64,000 bases of DNA, taken from positions 1 through 64,000 of the forward strand of contig JAEZRE010000008.1 in the NCBI GenBank assembly GCA_023412915.1, given 5' to 3'. Positions 28,142 through 37,966 of the stretch are shown here, in pieces. Within the stretch, counting starts at the first letter, position 1. Every line of letters starts with the position of its first letter. The DNA comes from Bacillota bacterium (GTDB taxonomy: Bacteria; Bacillota; Clostridia; Acetivibrionales; DTU013). The notes beneath the pieces are model-generated. The model was not told where the DNA came from. It was given only the letters and a program-made list of their open reading frames with translations, and searched no databases. The position numbers and the translations under genes are program-made.

Positions 28142-29440
28142 ATGGGCGGAATGATCGAAACTTTGCGCAATGCATGGAAGATTCCAGATTTGCGTAAAAG
28201 GATCCTGTTCACTCTAGCAATGCTGGTAGTATTCAGAATCGGCTCTTTCATACCGAATCCGGGCGTCAATGCCAAGGTATTCTCCGACCTGATGAATTCG
28301 GCCGGATCGCTTGGCGGCTTCCTGGATATAGTTTCGGGAGGAGCTTTCAAACTGGCGACTGTTTTTGCAATGAGTATCACTCCATACGTTAATGCATCCA
28401 TTATAGTACAGCTTCTTACAGTAGCTATCCCTTCGCTCGAAAAACTGCAGAAGGAAGGCGAAGAAGGAAGAAAGATCCTGCAGCAGTATATCAGATATGG
28501 TACTGTCGTACTTGCTCTGATTCAGGCAATTGCTCTTTACATCACTTTACAGGGCAGACAGGGCGTAGTTGATGGAGGAAGCGTATTCACTTTCCTCACG
28601 ATCATAATGACGTTCACCGCGGGTACCGCATTCCTGATGTGGCTCGGCGAGCAGATCACGGAATACGGCATTGGTAATGGTATATCGATGATCATCTTTG
28701 CAGGTATCGTATCAAGAGGTCCGAAAGGCGTTCAGGCGCTTATCGACAACTATAACCTCGGAAACTTTGGACCTGGCGTGCTCGGCATTCTGGCAATAGC
28801 CGCAATACTGCTCATCTTCGTAGCTGTAATAGCTGCGGTTATATGGGTTCAGCAGGCTGAAAGAAGGATCCCGATACAATACGCAAAGCGTGTTGTCGGA
28901 AGAAAGATGTACGGCGGACAGAGCACTCATCTGCCGATAAAAGTAAATCTCGCGGGCGTTATACCGATAATATTCGCAATGTCCATCATGCTGTTCCCCT
29001 CTACGGTCATCACGATGTTCTTTGCGAATGCTGACAACTGGTTTGTAAACACTTTCAAGAATCCTGAGAAGTCCGTGTGGTATATCATAATCTATACCAT
29101 TTTGATAGTATTCTTCACCTTCTTCTATTCGGTTATGCAGTTCAACCCGATAGAAATCGCGAACAATATGAAGAAAAACGGTGGATTCATACCCGGATAC
29201 AGACCCGGTAAAGCGACTTCCGACTATATAACGAAGGTATTGAACAGGATAACCTGGTTCGGAGGTTTCTTCCTTGCTATCGTCACGATCGCACCGATAA
29301 TCCTCGGAAATATCACGAATATACCGGGAATATGGTTCGGCGGTACGGCGGTACTGATCCTCGTCGGTGTTGCTCTCGATACCGTCAAGGCGGTTGAATC
29401 GCAGATGCTTATGAGACATTACAAAGGATTTTTGGAATAA
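28142..29440 (+). CDS. secY: protein translocase subunit SecY
   Basis: 432 residues, ten membrane helices. Start IPDLRKRILFTLAMLVVFRIGSFIPNPG is typical; the plug region GGAFKLATVFAMSITPYVNASIIVQLL and the loop before helix 8 are intact. Forms the membrane channel with SecE and SecG. Starts 2 nt after rplO. Confidence 0.98.
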   Translation: MGGMIETLRNAWKIPDLRKRILFTLAMLVVFRIGSFIPNPGVNAKVFSDLMNSAGSLGGFLDIVSGGAFKLATVFAMSITPYVNASIIVQLLTVAIPSLEKLQKEGEEGRKILQQYIRYGTVVLALIQAIALYITLQGRQGVVDGGSVFTFLTIIMTFTAGTAFLMWLGEQITEYGIGNGISMIIFAGIVSRGPKGVQALIDNYNLGNFGPGVLGILAIAAILLIFVAVIAAVIWVQQAERRIPIQYAKRVVGRKMYGGQSTHLPIKVNLAGVIPIIFAMSIMLFPSTVITMFFANADNWFVNTFKNPEKSVWYIIIYTILIVFFTFFYSVMQFNPIEIANNMKKNGGFIPGYRPGKATSDYITKVLNRITWFGGFFLAIVTIAPIILGNITNIPGIWFGGTAVLILVGVALDTVKAVESQMLMRHYKGFLE

Positions 29441-29452
29441 TCAAATAAAAGG

Positions 29453-29496
29453 AGCCGGCATATGCGGAGGCGCTGAACCAAAAACATCTGCCGGCT
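29453..29496 (+). promoter_or_regulatory. hairpin with four-codon minigene before adk
   Basis: AGCCGGCA (29453-29460) pairs with TGCCGGCT (29489-29496). The loop holds ATG CGG AGG CGC TGA (29462-29476), Met-Arg-Arg-Arg-stop, with AAAGGAG at a normal distance upstream. The adk start itself has only a weak site, so its translation may depend on this element. Confidence 0.5.
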
Positions 29497-29521
29497 TAAG
29501 CGAAAGGTCTTGCAGGATAGA

Positions 29522-30172
29522 ATGAAACTTGTTGTTTTAGGAGCTCCCGGCGCGGGAAAGGGGACCCAGGCGGTCCTTCTTGCGGAAAGACTCAAGGTTC
29601 CCCATATATCAACCGGTGATATATTCAGAAGCAATATAAAGGAAGGAACTCCTTTAGGTAAATTGGCAAAGCAGTATATCGACAGCGGCGCACTGGTACC
29701 CGACGATGTTACGATAGGTATAGTGAAGGACAGGCTGCAAAAGCCGGACTGCAAAAACGGATTCATACTGGACGGTTTTCCTCGTACGATTGCGCAGGCT
29801 CAGAGCCTGGACGACATGCTGGCAAGCATGGGAACGAAGCTTGACAGTGTTCTCGATCTGGAAGTGAAAGATGAAGTAATCATCATGAGATTGTCCGGAA
29901 GAAGGGTATGCCCGGATTGCAGCGCCAGCTACCACATAGATTTCAATCCTCCGAAAAAGGACGCGATATGTGACAGCTGCGGAGCCAAACTGATCCAAAG
30001 AGAGGATGACCGTGAACAAACGGTTATCAACCGCCTGAAGACGTACCATGCTCAGACGGAACCCCTGATCGGCTACTATAGGGGAAAGGGAATACTCAAA
30101 GAGGCGTGGGGAAAAGAACAGATCGGAGAAACTACGATCGAAGTTTTCAAAGCGCTGGGTATAAAAGCATGA
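29522..30172 (+). CDS. adk: adenylate kinase, zinc-lid type
   Basis: 216 residues from ATG 29522. P-loop GAPGAGKGTQ, DGFPRT, and the zinc-binding lid CPDC-x16-CDSC found in Gram-positive Adk. Interconverts ATP + AMP and 2 ADP. Conserved partner of secY in this operon. Ribosome binding site is poor (AGGA only 3 nt away). Confidence 0.97.
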   Translation: MKLVVLGAPGAGKGTQAVLLAERLKVPHISTGDIFRSNIKEGTPLGKLAKQYIDSGALVPDDVTIGIVKDRLQKPDCKNGFILDGFPRTIAQAQSLDDMLASMGTKLDSVLDLEVKDEVIIMRLSGRRVCPDCSASYHIDFNPPKKDAICDSCGAKLIQREDDREQTVINRLKTYHAQTEPLIGYYRGKGILKEAWGKEQIGETTIEVFKALGIKA

Positions 30173-30936
30173 TATCGATAAAATCGAAATCCGAACTGGA
30201 ATCGATGAGCAGAGCGTGCGAGATAGTAGCGACCGCACTCAAGCTTGTCGAAGAAGCAGTAAAGCCAGGCGTTACAACAAAAGAGCTTGACAGTATTGCC
30301 GAAAGATATATACTGAGCCGGAACGCGGCGCCCCTGTTCAAAGGTGTGCCGTGCGCGATAAGAGGCGGCTTCGATTTTCCCGGGACTATATGCGCATCCG
30401 TTAATAACGAAGTGATACATGGTATACCGGGTTTAAGAGAATTAAAAGATGGAGATATTATTAGTGTAGATATGGGTGCAAGCTTCGGCGGCTTCTGCGG
30501 CGACGCAGCCAGGACGTTTCCTGTAGGCAGGGTTTCAGACGAAGCATTGAAGCTGATACGCGTTACCGAACAAAGTTTTTATGAAGGAATAAGAAACGCG
30601 GTTAAAGGAAACCGTATAGTGGATATCTCCAGGGCAGTACAGCAACATGCCGAACAAAACGGGTTCTCCGTCGTTCGGGAATATGTAGGCCACGGAATAG
30701 GCAAGGAAATGTGGGAACCTCCTCAGATACCTAACTACGCGACCCGCGAGAGGGGACCAAGGCTTGAACCCGGTATGACCATAGCGATCGAACCCATGAT
30801 CAACCAGGGAACTTACGAAGTTAGAGTACTTGGCGACAAATGGACTGTGGTTACAGCTGATGGCAAATTATCCGCACACTATGAAAATACGATTGCTATA
30901 ACTGACGGTGAACCGATCGTTATGACTAAACTCTGA
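30169..30936 (+). CDS. map: methionine aminopeptidase, type I
   Basis: 255 residues from ATG 30169, overlapping the adk stop as ATGA. Metal-binding residues lie in DGDIISVDMGASFGGFCGDAART, GHGIGKEMWEPPQIPN and TIAIEPM. Removes the N-terminal Met of nascent chains on the ribosome. Confidence 0.97.
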   Translation: MISIKSKSELESMSRACEIVATALKLVEEAVKPGVTTKELDSIAERYILSRNAAPLFKGVPCAIRGGFDFPGTICASVNNEVIHGIPGLRELKDGDIISVDMGASFGGFCGDAARTFPVGRVSDEALKLIRVTEQSFYEGIRNAVKGNRIVDISRAVQQHAEQNGFSVVREYVGHGIGKEMWEPPQIPNYATRERGPRLEPGMTIAIEPMINQGTYEVRVLGDKWTVVTADGKLSAHYENTIAITDGEPIVMTKL

Positions 30937-30946
30937 GGTGAAGATT

Positions 30947-31210
30947 GTGAGTATAGCTTTAGGTCAGATCGTAGTTTCAAGGGCGGGAAGGGATGCCGGG
31001 CGACATTTCGTTGTAATAAAGGTGATTGATGAGCACTTTGTTGAAATATGTGACGGTGACCTTCGAAGGTTGGAAAACCTGAAGAGGAAAAAAATCAAGC
31101 ATTTGAATATTACAGCAGAAAAGGCGCAAGGCCTCGAGGAAAAGCTAAAGAGCGGAAGCAGGATAACGAATGCGGAAATAAGGAAGGCTCTGGCGGGACT
31201 GGATAGTTAA
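30947..31210 (+). CDS. KOW-domain RNA-binding protein, L14e-like
   Basis: 87 residues from the GTG at 30947 (GAGGTG 6 nt before; GTG 30938 overlaps that site). The N-terminal half is a KOW-type SH3 fold (LGQIVVSRAGRDAGRHFVVIKVID), similar in layout to archaeal/eukaryotic L14e; the rest is a basic helix. This gene occurs in the map-infA gap of many Clostridia. A ribosome-associated role is likely but unproven. Confidence 0.88.
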   Translation: MSIALGQIVVSRAGRDAGRHFVVIKVIDEHFVEICDGDLRRLENLKRKKIKHLNITAEKAQGLEEKLKSGSRITNAEIRKALAGLDS

Positions 31211-31227
31211 TAAGGAGGTTTTGAGGT

Positions 31228-31446
31228 TTGGCAAAGGACGATGTAATCGAAGTTGAAGGCAAGATAATAGAAGCATTGCCGAATGCAATGTTTCAGGTGG
31301 AACTCGAAAACGGACACAAGGTGCTTGCTCATATATCCGGTAAACTTAGAATGAACTTTATCAGGATATTGCCGGGTGACAAGGTGACATTGGAATTATC
31401 CCCGTATGACCTGACACGCGGAAGGATCACATGGAGAGCAAAGTAA
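31228..31446 (+). CDS. infA: translation initiation factor IF-1
   Basis: 72 residues, the invariant family length; [21 protein letters not shown] and [22 protein letters not shown]. Binds the 30S A site during initiation. TTG start, AAGGAGG 9 nt upstream. Confidence 0.98.
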   Translation: MAKDDVIEVEGKIIEALPNAMFQVELENGHKVLAHISGKLRMNFIRILPGDKVTLELSPYDLTRGRITWRAK

Positions 31447-31494
31447 GCATCTGATGGCATATTGTAAAAGAATAAAACGTTGGGAGGGTTTAAA

Positions 31495-31608
31495 ATGAAA
31501 GTAAAACCGTCTGTGAAAGTAATGTGTGAGAAATGCAAGATAATCAGAAGAAAAGGTAAGGTAATGGTTATTTGCGAAAACCCGAAGCACAAGCAGAAAC
31601 AGGGTTGA
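31495..31608 (+). CDS. rpmJ: 50S ribosomal protein L36, zinc type
   Basis: 37 residues, read by hand: [20 protein letters not shown]..., ending KHKQKQG. Zinc ligands Cys11, Cys14, Cys27 and His32 are present. GGGAGGG lies 7 nt before the ATG. Last gene of the spc segment. Confidence 0.96.
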   Translation: MKVKPSVKVMCEKCKIIRRKGKVMVICENPKHKQKQG

Positions 31609-31611
31609 TAA

Positions 31612-31715
31612 GGATGGAAAATTGATAATTGAATTCTTGTGAACAACCTTGTTATGCATGTGAATATGTGATATAATTTTGGCTTGACTTGCAAGCAATT
31701 ATCAATTATCCTTCC
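31612..31715. repeat. inverted-repeat-bounded segment carrying the alpha-operon promoter
   Basis: Perfect 11-bp arms ATTGATAATTG (31621-31631) and CAATTATCAAT (31696-31706), with imperfect outward extension to GGATGGAAA/TATCCTTCC. The 104-bp layout resembles a small MITE. Confidence 0.55.
31649..31677 (+). promoter_or_regulatory. promoter of the alpha operon
   Basis: TTGTTA (31649-31654), 17-bp spacer, TATAAT (31672-31677). Confidence 0.7.
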
Positions 31716-31924
31716 CAGGTTGGGAATTGATCACCCAGGAGCGGCTGCATGCCGGCTCTACCGCGCATGATCCAGGGTGTTGATTATAAATACCTGGCAG
31801 GCATACTTAAGGTATGTAGTTTTACAAAAACTATGCCCGAAGTATTTTGCCATGTAAATGATAATAGTAAATCAATTGTTAAGTTTTTTATTTGCAAGGA
31901 ATTTATTTGGAGGTGTTTGACAAG

Positions 31925-32302
31925 ATGGCGCGTATTGCCGGAGTGGACCTGCCCAGAGAAAAACGGGTGGAAATTGGGTTGACTTATATCTTTGGCTTAG
32001 GCAGAAGCAAAGCCAATGAAATTCTGAAGAAAACTGCTGTAAACCCGGACACAAGGGTCAGAGATCTGACGGACGATGAAATCAGCAGACTCAGGGAAGT
32101 CATCGACAAGGAATACAAAGTCGAGGGCGACCTTAGAAGAGAAGTTTCTCTCAATATCAAGAGATTGATTGAAATAGGCTGTTACAGAGGCAGAAGGCAC
32201 AGACAGGGTCTGCCTGTAAGAGGCCAGAGGACCAAGACTAATGCAAGAACCAGGAAGGGTCCCAAGAAAACTGTTGGCGTACAGAGAAAGAAAACGGTAT
32301 AA
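31925..32302 (+). CDS. rpsM: 30S ribosomal protein S13
   Basis: 125 residues from ATG 31925 (GGAGGTG 9 nt before). [24 protein letters not shown] start; [22 protein letters not shown] end. Head protein contacting the 50S and P-site tRNA. Confidence 0.98.
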   Translation: MARIAGVDLPREKRVEIGLTYIFGLGRSKANEILKKTAVNPDTRVRDLTDDEISRLREVIDKEYKVEGDLRREVSLNIKRLIEIGCYRGRRHRQGLPVRGQRTKTNARTRKGPKKTVGVQRKKTV

Positions 32303-32320
32303 AAGGAGGTTGACTGACGG

Positions 32321-32725
32321 ATGGCAACAAAAACTGCCGCAACTAAAAGAGTTACCAGGAAGAAAAGAGAACGTAAAAATATTGAACGAGGCGCTGCGCA
32401 CATTCGTTCGACATTTAACAATACTATCGTAACGATTACGGACACTGCAGGAAATGCGCTTTCATGGGCAAGTGCAGGCGGACTGGGCTTCAGAGGTTCC
32501 AGGAAGAGCACTCCTTTCGCCGCGCAGATGGCTGCAGAAACCGCTTCAAAGGCTGCCATGGAGCATGGCCTGAAGACAGTAGAGGTTTACGTTAAAGGAC
32601 CCGGAGCCGGACGAGAAGCTGCTATCAGAGCTTTGCAGGCTGCCGGACTCGACGTTAGCCTCATTAAAGACGTAACGCCTATTCCGCATAACGGATGCAG
32701 GCCACCCAAGAGAAGAAGAGTGTAA
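32321..32725 (+). CDS. rpsK: 30S ribosomal protein S11
   Basis: 134 residues; [20 protein letters not shown] and [16 protein letters not shown] end. Platform protein near the mRNA exit. AAAGGAGG upstream. Confidence 0.98.
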   Translation: MATKTAATKRVTRKKRERKNIERGAAHIRSTFNNTIVTITDTAGNALSWASAGGLGFRGSRKSTPFAAQMAAETASKAAMEHGLKTVEVYVKGPGAGREAAIRALQAAGLDVSLIKDVTPIPHNGCRPPKRRRV

Positions 32726-32744
32726 TATGGAGGTGTTAGAATAG

Positions 32745-33371
32745 ATGGCAAGATATACAGATGCATCTTGCAGACTTTGCCGCAGGGAGGGCGAGAAGCT
32801 TTTTCTGAAAGGTGAAAGGTGCTATACCAACAAATGCTCAGTTTCCAAGAGAGCATACGCTCCGGGACAGCATGGACAGCAGAAGAAGAAAATGTCTGAG
32901 TATGGCATACAGCTGCGTGAAAAACAAAAAGCAAGAAGATTTTATGGTATTCTTGAAAGCCAGTTCAGAAGCTACTTCGGAATGGCAGTTAAAAGAAAAG
33001 GCATTACCGGTGAAAACCTCCTGCAGATCCTTGAAAGCAGGATTGACAATGTAGTTTACAGGCTTGGCCTTGCAACATCAAGACCGGAAGCAAGACAGCT
33101 GGTCAGACATGCACATTTTACAGTGAATGGAAAGAAGGTAAACATACCTTCGATACTCTTGGAACCTGGTGATGTAGTTGCAGTTACAGATAAATTCAAG
33201 GGTTCTGAAAAGACCAAATCCATTGTAGATATAGCTGGCGGCAAGGTGGTTCCGAAATGGCTTGAATTCGACGCTGAAAACCTTAAAGGCAAGGTGCTTT
33301 CATTACCGGCAAGAGAAGATATCGATCTGCCGATCAAGGAACACCTCATCGTCGAGTTGTACTCCAAGTAA
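32745..33371 (+). CDS. rpsD: 30S ribosomal protein S4, zinc-binding form
   Basis: 208 residues, full length. Cys9, Cys12, Cys26 and Cys31 form a zinc site (C+ type). S4 RNA-binding domain with [21 protein letters not shown]. Starts 16S assembly and is a known translational repressor in other bacteria. Lies inside the alpha operon, unlike in Bacillus. Confidence 0.98.
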   Translation: MARYTDASCRLCRREGEKLFLKGERCYTNKCSVSKRAYAPGQHGQQKKKMSEYGIQLREKQKARRFYGILESQFRSYFGMAVKRKGITGENLLQILESRIDNVVYRLGLATSRPEARQLVRHAHFTVNGKKVNIPSILLEPGDVVAVTDKFKGSEKTKSIVDIAGGKVVPKWLEFDAENLKGKVLSLPAREDIDLPIKEHLIVELYSK

Positions 33372-33585
33372 TAGGATAGTACGCTGTTTGATACCTTACA
33401 CAGGAAATAACCAGTTCATAAGGCCGGCCGGGGCGGAAACCTTCCGCTCCCCGCCTGAACCAGCAACTGACGTTTCCAGCAGATAATGCAGCAGGGTATT
33501 AACGATAATGTACTGAATATGATATAAGGATTGCGAATCAGTTGCCCTCATATAAACAAAATTGCGAGTTAAGGGAGGGTTTTTG

Positions 33586-34533
33586 TTGATTGAAATAGAA
33601 AAACCGAAAATCGAATGTGTACAGTCTACTGAAGACAATACTTTTGGGAAGTTTGTCGTAGAACCTTTGGAAAGAGGCTACGGCATAACGCTGGGAAACT
33701 CATTGAGAAGAATATTGCTGTCGTCCCTGCCGGGCGTTGCAGTCACGTCGATCAAGATCGATGGCGTTCTGCACGAATTTTCAACGGTACCGGGCGTGGT
33801 CGAGGATGTTACGGAGATTATCCTTAATGTCAAGAATCTTTCAATGAAGCTTTACAGCGACGGCCCCAAGATTGTCTATATAGACGCTGATGGAGAAGGC
33901 CCGGTGACGGCCGGAGATATCAAAACGGACTCCGACGTCGAGATACTGAACCCGGATCTCCACATATGCACATTGAACGGTGAGAGCAGATTCTATATGG
34001 AATTGGTGCTCAATAAGAACAGAGGATACATACCGGCAGAAAAGAACAAGCAGGCAGGTCAGCCGATCGGTATAATACCTGTTGATTCAATATATACGCC
34101 TGTAAAGAAAGTGAACTATACGGTGGAAAATACCCGTGTAGGCCAGGTTACGGATTACGACAAGCTTACTCTCGAAGTGTGGACAGACGGCAGTATCAAG
34201 CCGGATGAAGCCATAAGCCTCGGAGCGAAGATCCTTAGCGAACACCTGAACCTGTTCATCGATCTTTCTGATCACGCGAAACATACGGAAATAATGGTTG
34301 AAAAGGAAGAGACCAAGAAAGAAAAAGTTCTCGAAATGACTATAGAAGAACTTGACCTGTCCGTCAGATCATACAACTGCCTGAAAAGAGCCGGTATCAA
34401 TACTGTTGAGGATCTGACAAACAGGACGGAAGAAGACATGATGAAAGTGAGAAATCTGGGAAGAAAGTCACTCGAAGAAGTGCTCCAGAAGCTTCACGCT
34501 TTAGGATTGTCACTCGCTCCGAGCGAGGAATGA
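33586..34533 (+). CDS. rpoA: RNA polymerase alpha subunit
   Basis: 315 residues from the TTG at 33586 (GGGAGGG 6 nt before; another in-frame TTG is 3 nt earlier). N-terminal dimerisation domain ([24 protein letters not shown]), linker, and C-terminal domain with [16 protein letters not shown] and [12 protein letters not shown]. The ~200-nt gap before it holds GC-rich potential hairpins near 33425-33460 but no clear promoter. Confidence 0.98.
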   Translation: MIEIEKPKIECVQSTEDNTFGKFVVEPLERGYGITLGNSLRRILLSSLPGVAVTSIKIDGVLHEFSTVPGVVEDVTEIILNVKNLSMKLYSDGPKIVYIDADGEGPVTAGDIKTDSDVEILNPDLHICTLNGESRFYMELVLNKNRGYIPAEKNKQAGQPIGIIPVDSIYTPVKKVNYTVENTRVGQVTDYDKLTLEVWTDGSIKPDEAISLGAKILSEHLNLFIDLSDHAKHTEIMVEKEETKKEKVLEMTIEELDLSVRSYNCLKRAGINTVEDLTNRTEEDMMKVRNLGRKSLEEVLQKLHALGLSLAPSEE

Positions 34534-34558
34534 GAATTATTAGGGAGGTAAGAATATA

Positions 34559-35086
34559 ATGCCTACACAGAGGAAGTTAGGACGCGCTACCGATCAGAGG
34601 AAGGCAATGTTGAAAAACCTTGTCACGACTTTGCTGAATAACGGCAAGGTAGAGACTACCGAAGCCAGGGCAAAGGAAGTGCAGGCAATTGCTGAGAAGC
34701 TGATCGCTATGGCTATAAAGGAAGACGGCAATATCACATCCAAGCAGATCAAAATCAGCGCTCCCAAGCTTGACAGCAAGGGAAAGAAGATAACAAAGTC
34801 AGCTACTTCCAAGAACGGCAAGAAGTATGAAGTGATCGACAGGGAAGTCAAGACCGAAATGGTTGCAGTCGACAAGCCGACCAGGCTCAATGCCAGGAGA
34901 AGGGCTATGAACTGGATCTACAGGGTCAAGGATGAAAAGGGCAACTACATCAATGTTGTCGACAAGCTCTTTGACGAGATCGGTCCGAAGTTCAAGGGAA
35001 TAAGCGGCGGTTACACCAGGATCTACAAGCTTGGCGCAAGGAGAGGCGACGCAGCCGAGGCTGTATTGCTCGAACTCACGAAGTAA
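34559..35086 (+). CDS. rplQ: 50S ribosomal protein L17 with internal insertion
   Basis: 175 residues against ~115-125 in most bacteria. The normal N-part (RKLGRATDQRKAMLKNLVT) and C-part (FKGISGGYTRIYKLGARRGDAAE) flank a Lys-rich insertion at about residues 59-105. Similar insertions are seen in other Clostridia. Last ribosomal gene of the alpha operon. Confidence 0.96.
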   Translation: MPTQRKLGRATDQRKAMLKNLVTTLLNNGKVETTEARAKEVQAIAEKLIAMAIKEDGNITSKQIKISAPKLDSKGKKITKSATSKNGKKYEVIDREVKTEMVAVDKPTRLNARRRAMNWIYRVKDEKGNYINVVDKLFDEIGPKFKGISGGYTRIYKLGARRGDAAEAVLLELTK

Positions 35087-35114
35087 GACATATTGGATCA
35101 CAGGGTTAAAAATG

Positions 35115-35150
35115 TAGGGATTTGCCGTTATTCCGGCGATCCCTAATTTT
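35115..35150 (+). terminator. terminator after rplQ
   Basis: TAGGGAT/ATCCCTA with inner GCCG/CGGC, then AATTTTGTTTTATTTT. Separates the ribosomal genes from ecfA1, at least partly. Confidence 0.75.
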
Positions 35151-35186
35151 GTTTTATTTTATTTTAAGTTCAAGGATGTGGATGGA

Positions 35187-36041
35187 TTGGCAGAGGGTAA
35201 AAATATCATCGAAATCAAAGACGTAAGTTACGTGTACAAGTCTCACCTCGAGGAGCATCCCGATGTGCAGGCGCTTAAGGACGTCAGCCTCTCAATAAAA
35301 GAGGGCGAGTTTCTGGCGGTACTGGGCAGGAACGGCTCGGGAAAGTCAACGCTTGCGAAGCTGATGAATGCGTTATTGCTGCCTGCCAAAGGTACTGTCA
35401 TAGTCAACGGCTTCGATACGATGAAGGAGGAGCTCCTCTGGGATATCCGCAGTTCGACGGGTATGGTGTTCCAGAACCCCGATAATCAGATCGTAGGAAC
35501 GGTTGTCGAGGAGGATGTGGCGTTCGGCCCTGAAAATCTGGGCGTTCCGCCGCTGGAGATCAGACAGCGTGTCGATGAGGCGCTTGAGACCATAGGACTT
35601 ACCGAGTTCAAAAAGCATGCCCCGCATCTTTTATCGGGCGGGCAGAAGCAGCGTGTCGCTATCGCCGGCATACTTGCCATGAAACCTAAGTGCATCGTGC
35701 TCGATGAAGCTACCGCTATGCTCGACCCCATCGGAAGGCGAGAGGTAATGCGGATTCTGCGCAAGCTCAACAAGGAAGAAAACATAACGATCGTCCATAT
35801 CACACATCATATGGACGAGGCCGGCAGGGCGGACAGGATAATGGTCGTTGATTCAGGCGTGTGCGTTATGATCGGCACTCCGAAGGAAGTATTCCGCGAC
35901 GTTGAAAAAATCAAGAGCCTGGGACTCGACGTCCCTCAGGTTACCGAGCTCATGTACGAATTGAATAAATTGGGCTTTGATCTGCCGCAAAATATACTGA
36001 CGGTCGATGAAGCAATTGAATTGCTGCAGCAAAGGCTATGA
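35187..36041 (+). CDS. ecfA1: ECF transporter ATPase EcfA1
   Basis: 284 residues from a TTG at 35187; a GTG at 35178 is the alternative, but it is only 1 nt from AAGGA. Walker [10 protein letters not shown], signature [14 protein letters not shown], Walker [14 protein letters not shown]. With EcfA2 and EcfT it forms the shared energising module that works with vitamin-binding S components. Its partners are 4.6 kb away, whereas these genes are normally adjacent. Confidence 0.93.
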   Translation: MAEGKNIIEIKDVSYVYKSHLEEHPDVQALKDVSLSIKEGEFLAVLGRNGSGKSTLAKLMNALLLPAKGTVIVNGFDTMKEELLWDIRSSTGMVFQNPDNQIVGTVVEEDVAFGPENLGVPPLEIRQRVDEALETIGLTEFKKHAPHLLSGGQKQRVAIAGILAMKPKCIVLDEATAMLDPIGRREVMRILRKLNKEENITIVHITHHMDEAGRADRIMVVDSGVCVMIGTPKEVFRDVEKIKSLGLDVPQVTELMYELNKLGFDLPQNILTVDEAIELLQQRL

Positions 36042-36057
36042 ATCGATTGGCACCCAA

Positions 36058-37140
36058 TCAACCTGGCCTTTTTGCCTGAGCATTAATGAGCTCCTTATCT
36101 TCGAAGTAATTTATTTTCATTGCGCTTTTTACCTCCGACAGTGTATTCGCTGCGGCCTCTCTTGCCTTGTGGCTCCCGGCTTGAAGGATATTGTAAACCC
36201 ACGGAATATCTTTCGCAAACTCTCTTCTTTTCGTACGGATAGGTTCGAGCTCTTCTTGTAAAACCATATTTAGAAACTTCTTTACCTTTACGTCGCCAAG
36301 TCCGCCTCTTGTATAATGCTCCTTCAATTCATCCAAATTATTGTATTCCGACAGATAGCGTGCAAAATGCTCATCTCCGCAAAATACGTCCAGATAAGTG
36401 AAGACAGGATTTCCTTCTATTTTGCCCGGGTCTTCGACACGTAAATGGTTTGGATCCGTGTACATGCTCATGACTTTTTTTCTCATTTCATCTGCGGTAT
36501 CCGATAAATAGATGCAGTTGTTAAGAGACTTGCTCATTTTTGCCTTTCCATCGGTTCCGGGCAGTCTCAGGCTGGCTTTATTATCCGGCAGCAAAGCTTC
36601 GGGTTCGACAAGGACTTCACTGTATATTGAATTGAATTTCCTCACAATCTCCTTCGTTTGTTCTATCATCGGGAGTTGGTCTTCACCGACCGGAACCGTT
36701 GTTGCCTTGAAGGCGGTTATGTCCGCAGCCTGGCTGACAGGATATATAAAGAACCCTACAGGAATGCTCTCTTCAAAATTTCTCATTTTTATTTCAGCCT
36801 TGACGGTAGGATTTCTCTGCAAGCGTGATACGGTCACCAAGTTCATATAGTAATAGGTCAATTCGCAAAGCTCCGGGATCTGGGATTGAACAAAAAGAGT
36901 AGACTTGGCAGGGTCAATGCCGCATGCAAGATAGTCCAAAGCCACTTCGACTATATTCTGACGGATTTTTTCCGGATTGTCCGCATTATCGGTGAGCGCC
37001 TGGGCATCGGCAACCATGATGAATATATCATCGAACGTACCCGAATTTTGAAGTTCGATCCTCCGCCTGAGTGACCCTGTATAATGACCGATATGGAGCC
37101 TCCCGGTAGGTCTGTCTCCGGTCAGAATTATTTTTCTCAT
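36058..37140 (-). CDS. trpS: tryptophanyl-tRNA synthetase, type II
   Basis: 360 residues from ATG 37140 (GGAGG 6 nt before). Class I motifs HIGH ([10 protein letters not shown]) and KMSKS (AKMSKSLNN). The start [15 protein letters not shown] and the blocks [29 protein letters not shown] and [10 protein letters not shown] match the Deinococcus TrpRS-II type as I remember it, rather than the shorter Bacillus type. Charges tRNA-Trp. Preceded by a T-box. Convergent with ecfA1, only 16 bp apart. Confidence 0.93.
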   Translation of the reverse strand: MRKIILTGDRPTGRLHIGHYTGSLRRRIELQNSGTFDDIFIMVADAQALTDNADNPEKIRQNIVEVALDYLACGIDPAKSTLFVQSQIPELCELTYYYMNLVTVSRLQRNPTVKAEIKMRNFEESIPVGFFIYPVSQAADITAFKATTVPVGEDQLPMIEQTKEIVRKFNSIYSEVLVEPEALLPDNKASLRLPGTDGKAKMSKSLNNCIYLSDTADEMRKKVMSMYTDPNHLRVEDPGKIEGNPVFTYLDVFCGDEHFARYLSEYNNLDELKEHYTRGGLGDVKVKKFLNMVLQEELEPIRTKRREFAKDIPWVYNILQAGSHKAREAAANTLSEVKSAMKINYFEDKELINAQAKRPG

Positions 37141-37177
37141 TTCAAGCCTCCAACTCAATTACTCGATATTAATATAA

Positions 37178-37412
37178 TAAAAAAATTCTTATCCTACACA
37201 GGATAAGAATTCTAACTCTTATTTTGCCACCAATGAAACAATCGACATACGAACATATGTGTCCATCATAACGGTCAGGATTTCCGTCGACTCCTACTCA
37301 ACATAAGCTTTCGGGTCGCCCTCATAAGTCCATTCGGTATACGTGGAATTCCTGCATTCTCACCGACAGCAGTTCTCTGTGAATTCAAACCATATACTTA
37401 CTCTTCTTACTC
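37178..37412 (-). promoter_or_regulatory. T-box leader, tRNA-Trp responsive
   Basis: On the minus strand: a stem I with AGAGAACTGCTG and GGTGAGAATGCAG, specifier TGG (Trp codon) at 37332-37330 followed by A, an antiterminator box with TTGGTGGCAA at 37232-37224 (TGGC pairs with the GCCA end of tRNA-Trp), and a 12-bp terminator AATTCTTATCCT/AGGATAAGAATT (37184-37211) followed by T7. Uncharged tRNA-Trp should permit read-through into trpS. Confidence 0.9.
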
Positions 37413-37444
37413 AATGGTTTATGATATTCATTTACTTTATATTA

Positions 37445-37831
37445 TTAATAGTTCGCTTGAGTGTCAATAAGTTTACTTGATCTTCTGATTGTTTCCGTGA
37501 CCATTAATATTGATGAGATAATAAAAATAACAGCAAACATACCCACCATTGTAAAATTATTTCTTTGTCCGTAATATCCTGCTGCATTCAAAACAGAGTA
37601 AATCAGCATTCCATTTGAAATAAGAAATATAGTTTTCCCGTATATCTTGCCTCTGAGAATGCTAATACCACTGATCAGTAAAAGAATAGCCATTGAAAAC
37701 TCGGAAATCAAATGTAGTGATATTTCTATAGGAGGCTCGGATATACCGCCTGTCAATAATATCATACTCCACATTCCTAAAATAGATATTCCTATAACGA
37801 TGGAATAAACTGCCTCTATTTTTTTTATCAC
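37445..37831 (-). CDS. four-helix membrane protein, unknown function
   Basis: 128 residues. Four hydrophobic segments (about 10-28, 43-60, 66-84, 93-112) with short loops and a basic C-terminus; no motif recognised. GTG start with GGAGGG 7 nt upstream. Sits immediately upstream of the T-box on the same strand with no clear terminator between, so it may share a promoter region. Confidence 0.75.
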   Translation of the reverse strand: MIKKIEAVYSIVIGISILGMWSMILLTGGISEPPIEISLHLISEFSMAILLLISGISILRGKIYGKTIFLISNGMLIYSVLNAAGYYGQRNNFTMVGMFAVIFIISSILMVTETIRRSSKLIDTQANY

Positions 37832-37966
37832 CTGAGACCCTCCTTTAAAAAATTACACTTTAAAATTAATAAGCCAGTGATACATGAATTTACGCGAGGA
37901 ATGTGTAATTGTCTGTCGCGATATAACAATTGCCTGCCCGACTGCTAAAGTAAGTTTGATTCTGTA

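Larger units (their letters stand above)
31609..31924 (+). other. alpha-operon promoter and structured leader
   Basis: About 315 nt before rpsM. Contains an 11-bp inverted repeat flanking a promoter (see separate entries), then a leader of ~240 nt that can fold: ATCACCC (31730s) opposite GGGTGTTGAT (31774-31783), and CATAC/GTATG near 31803-31817. In other bacteria S4 controls the alpha operon through such a leader, and rpsD is in this operon; whether this RNA does so is inference. Confidence 0.5.
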
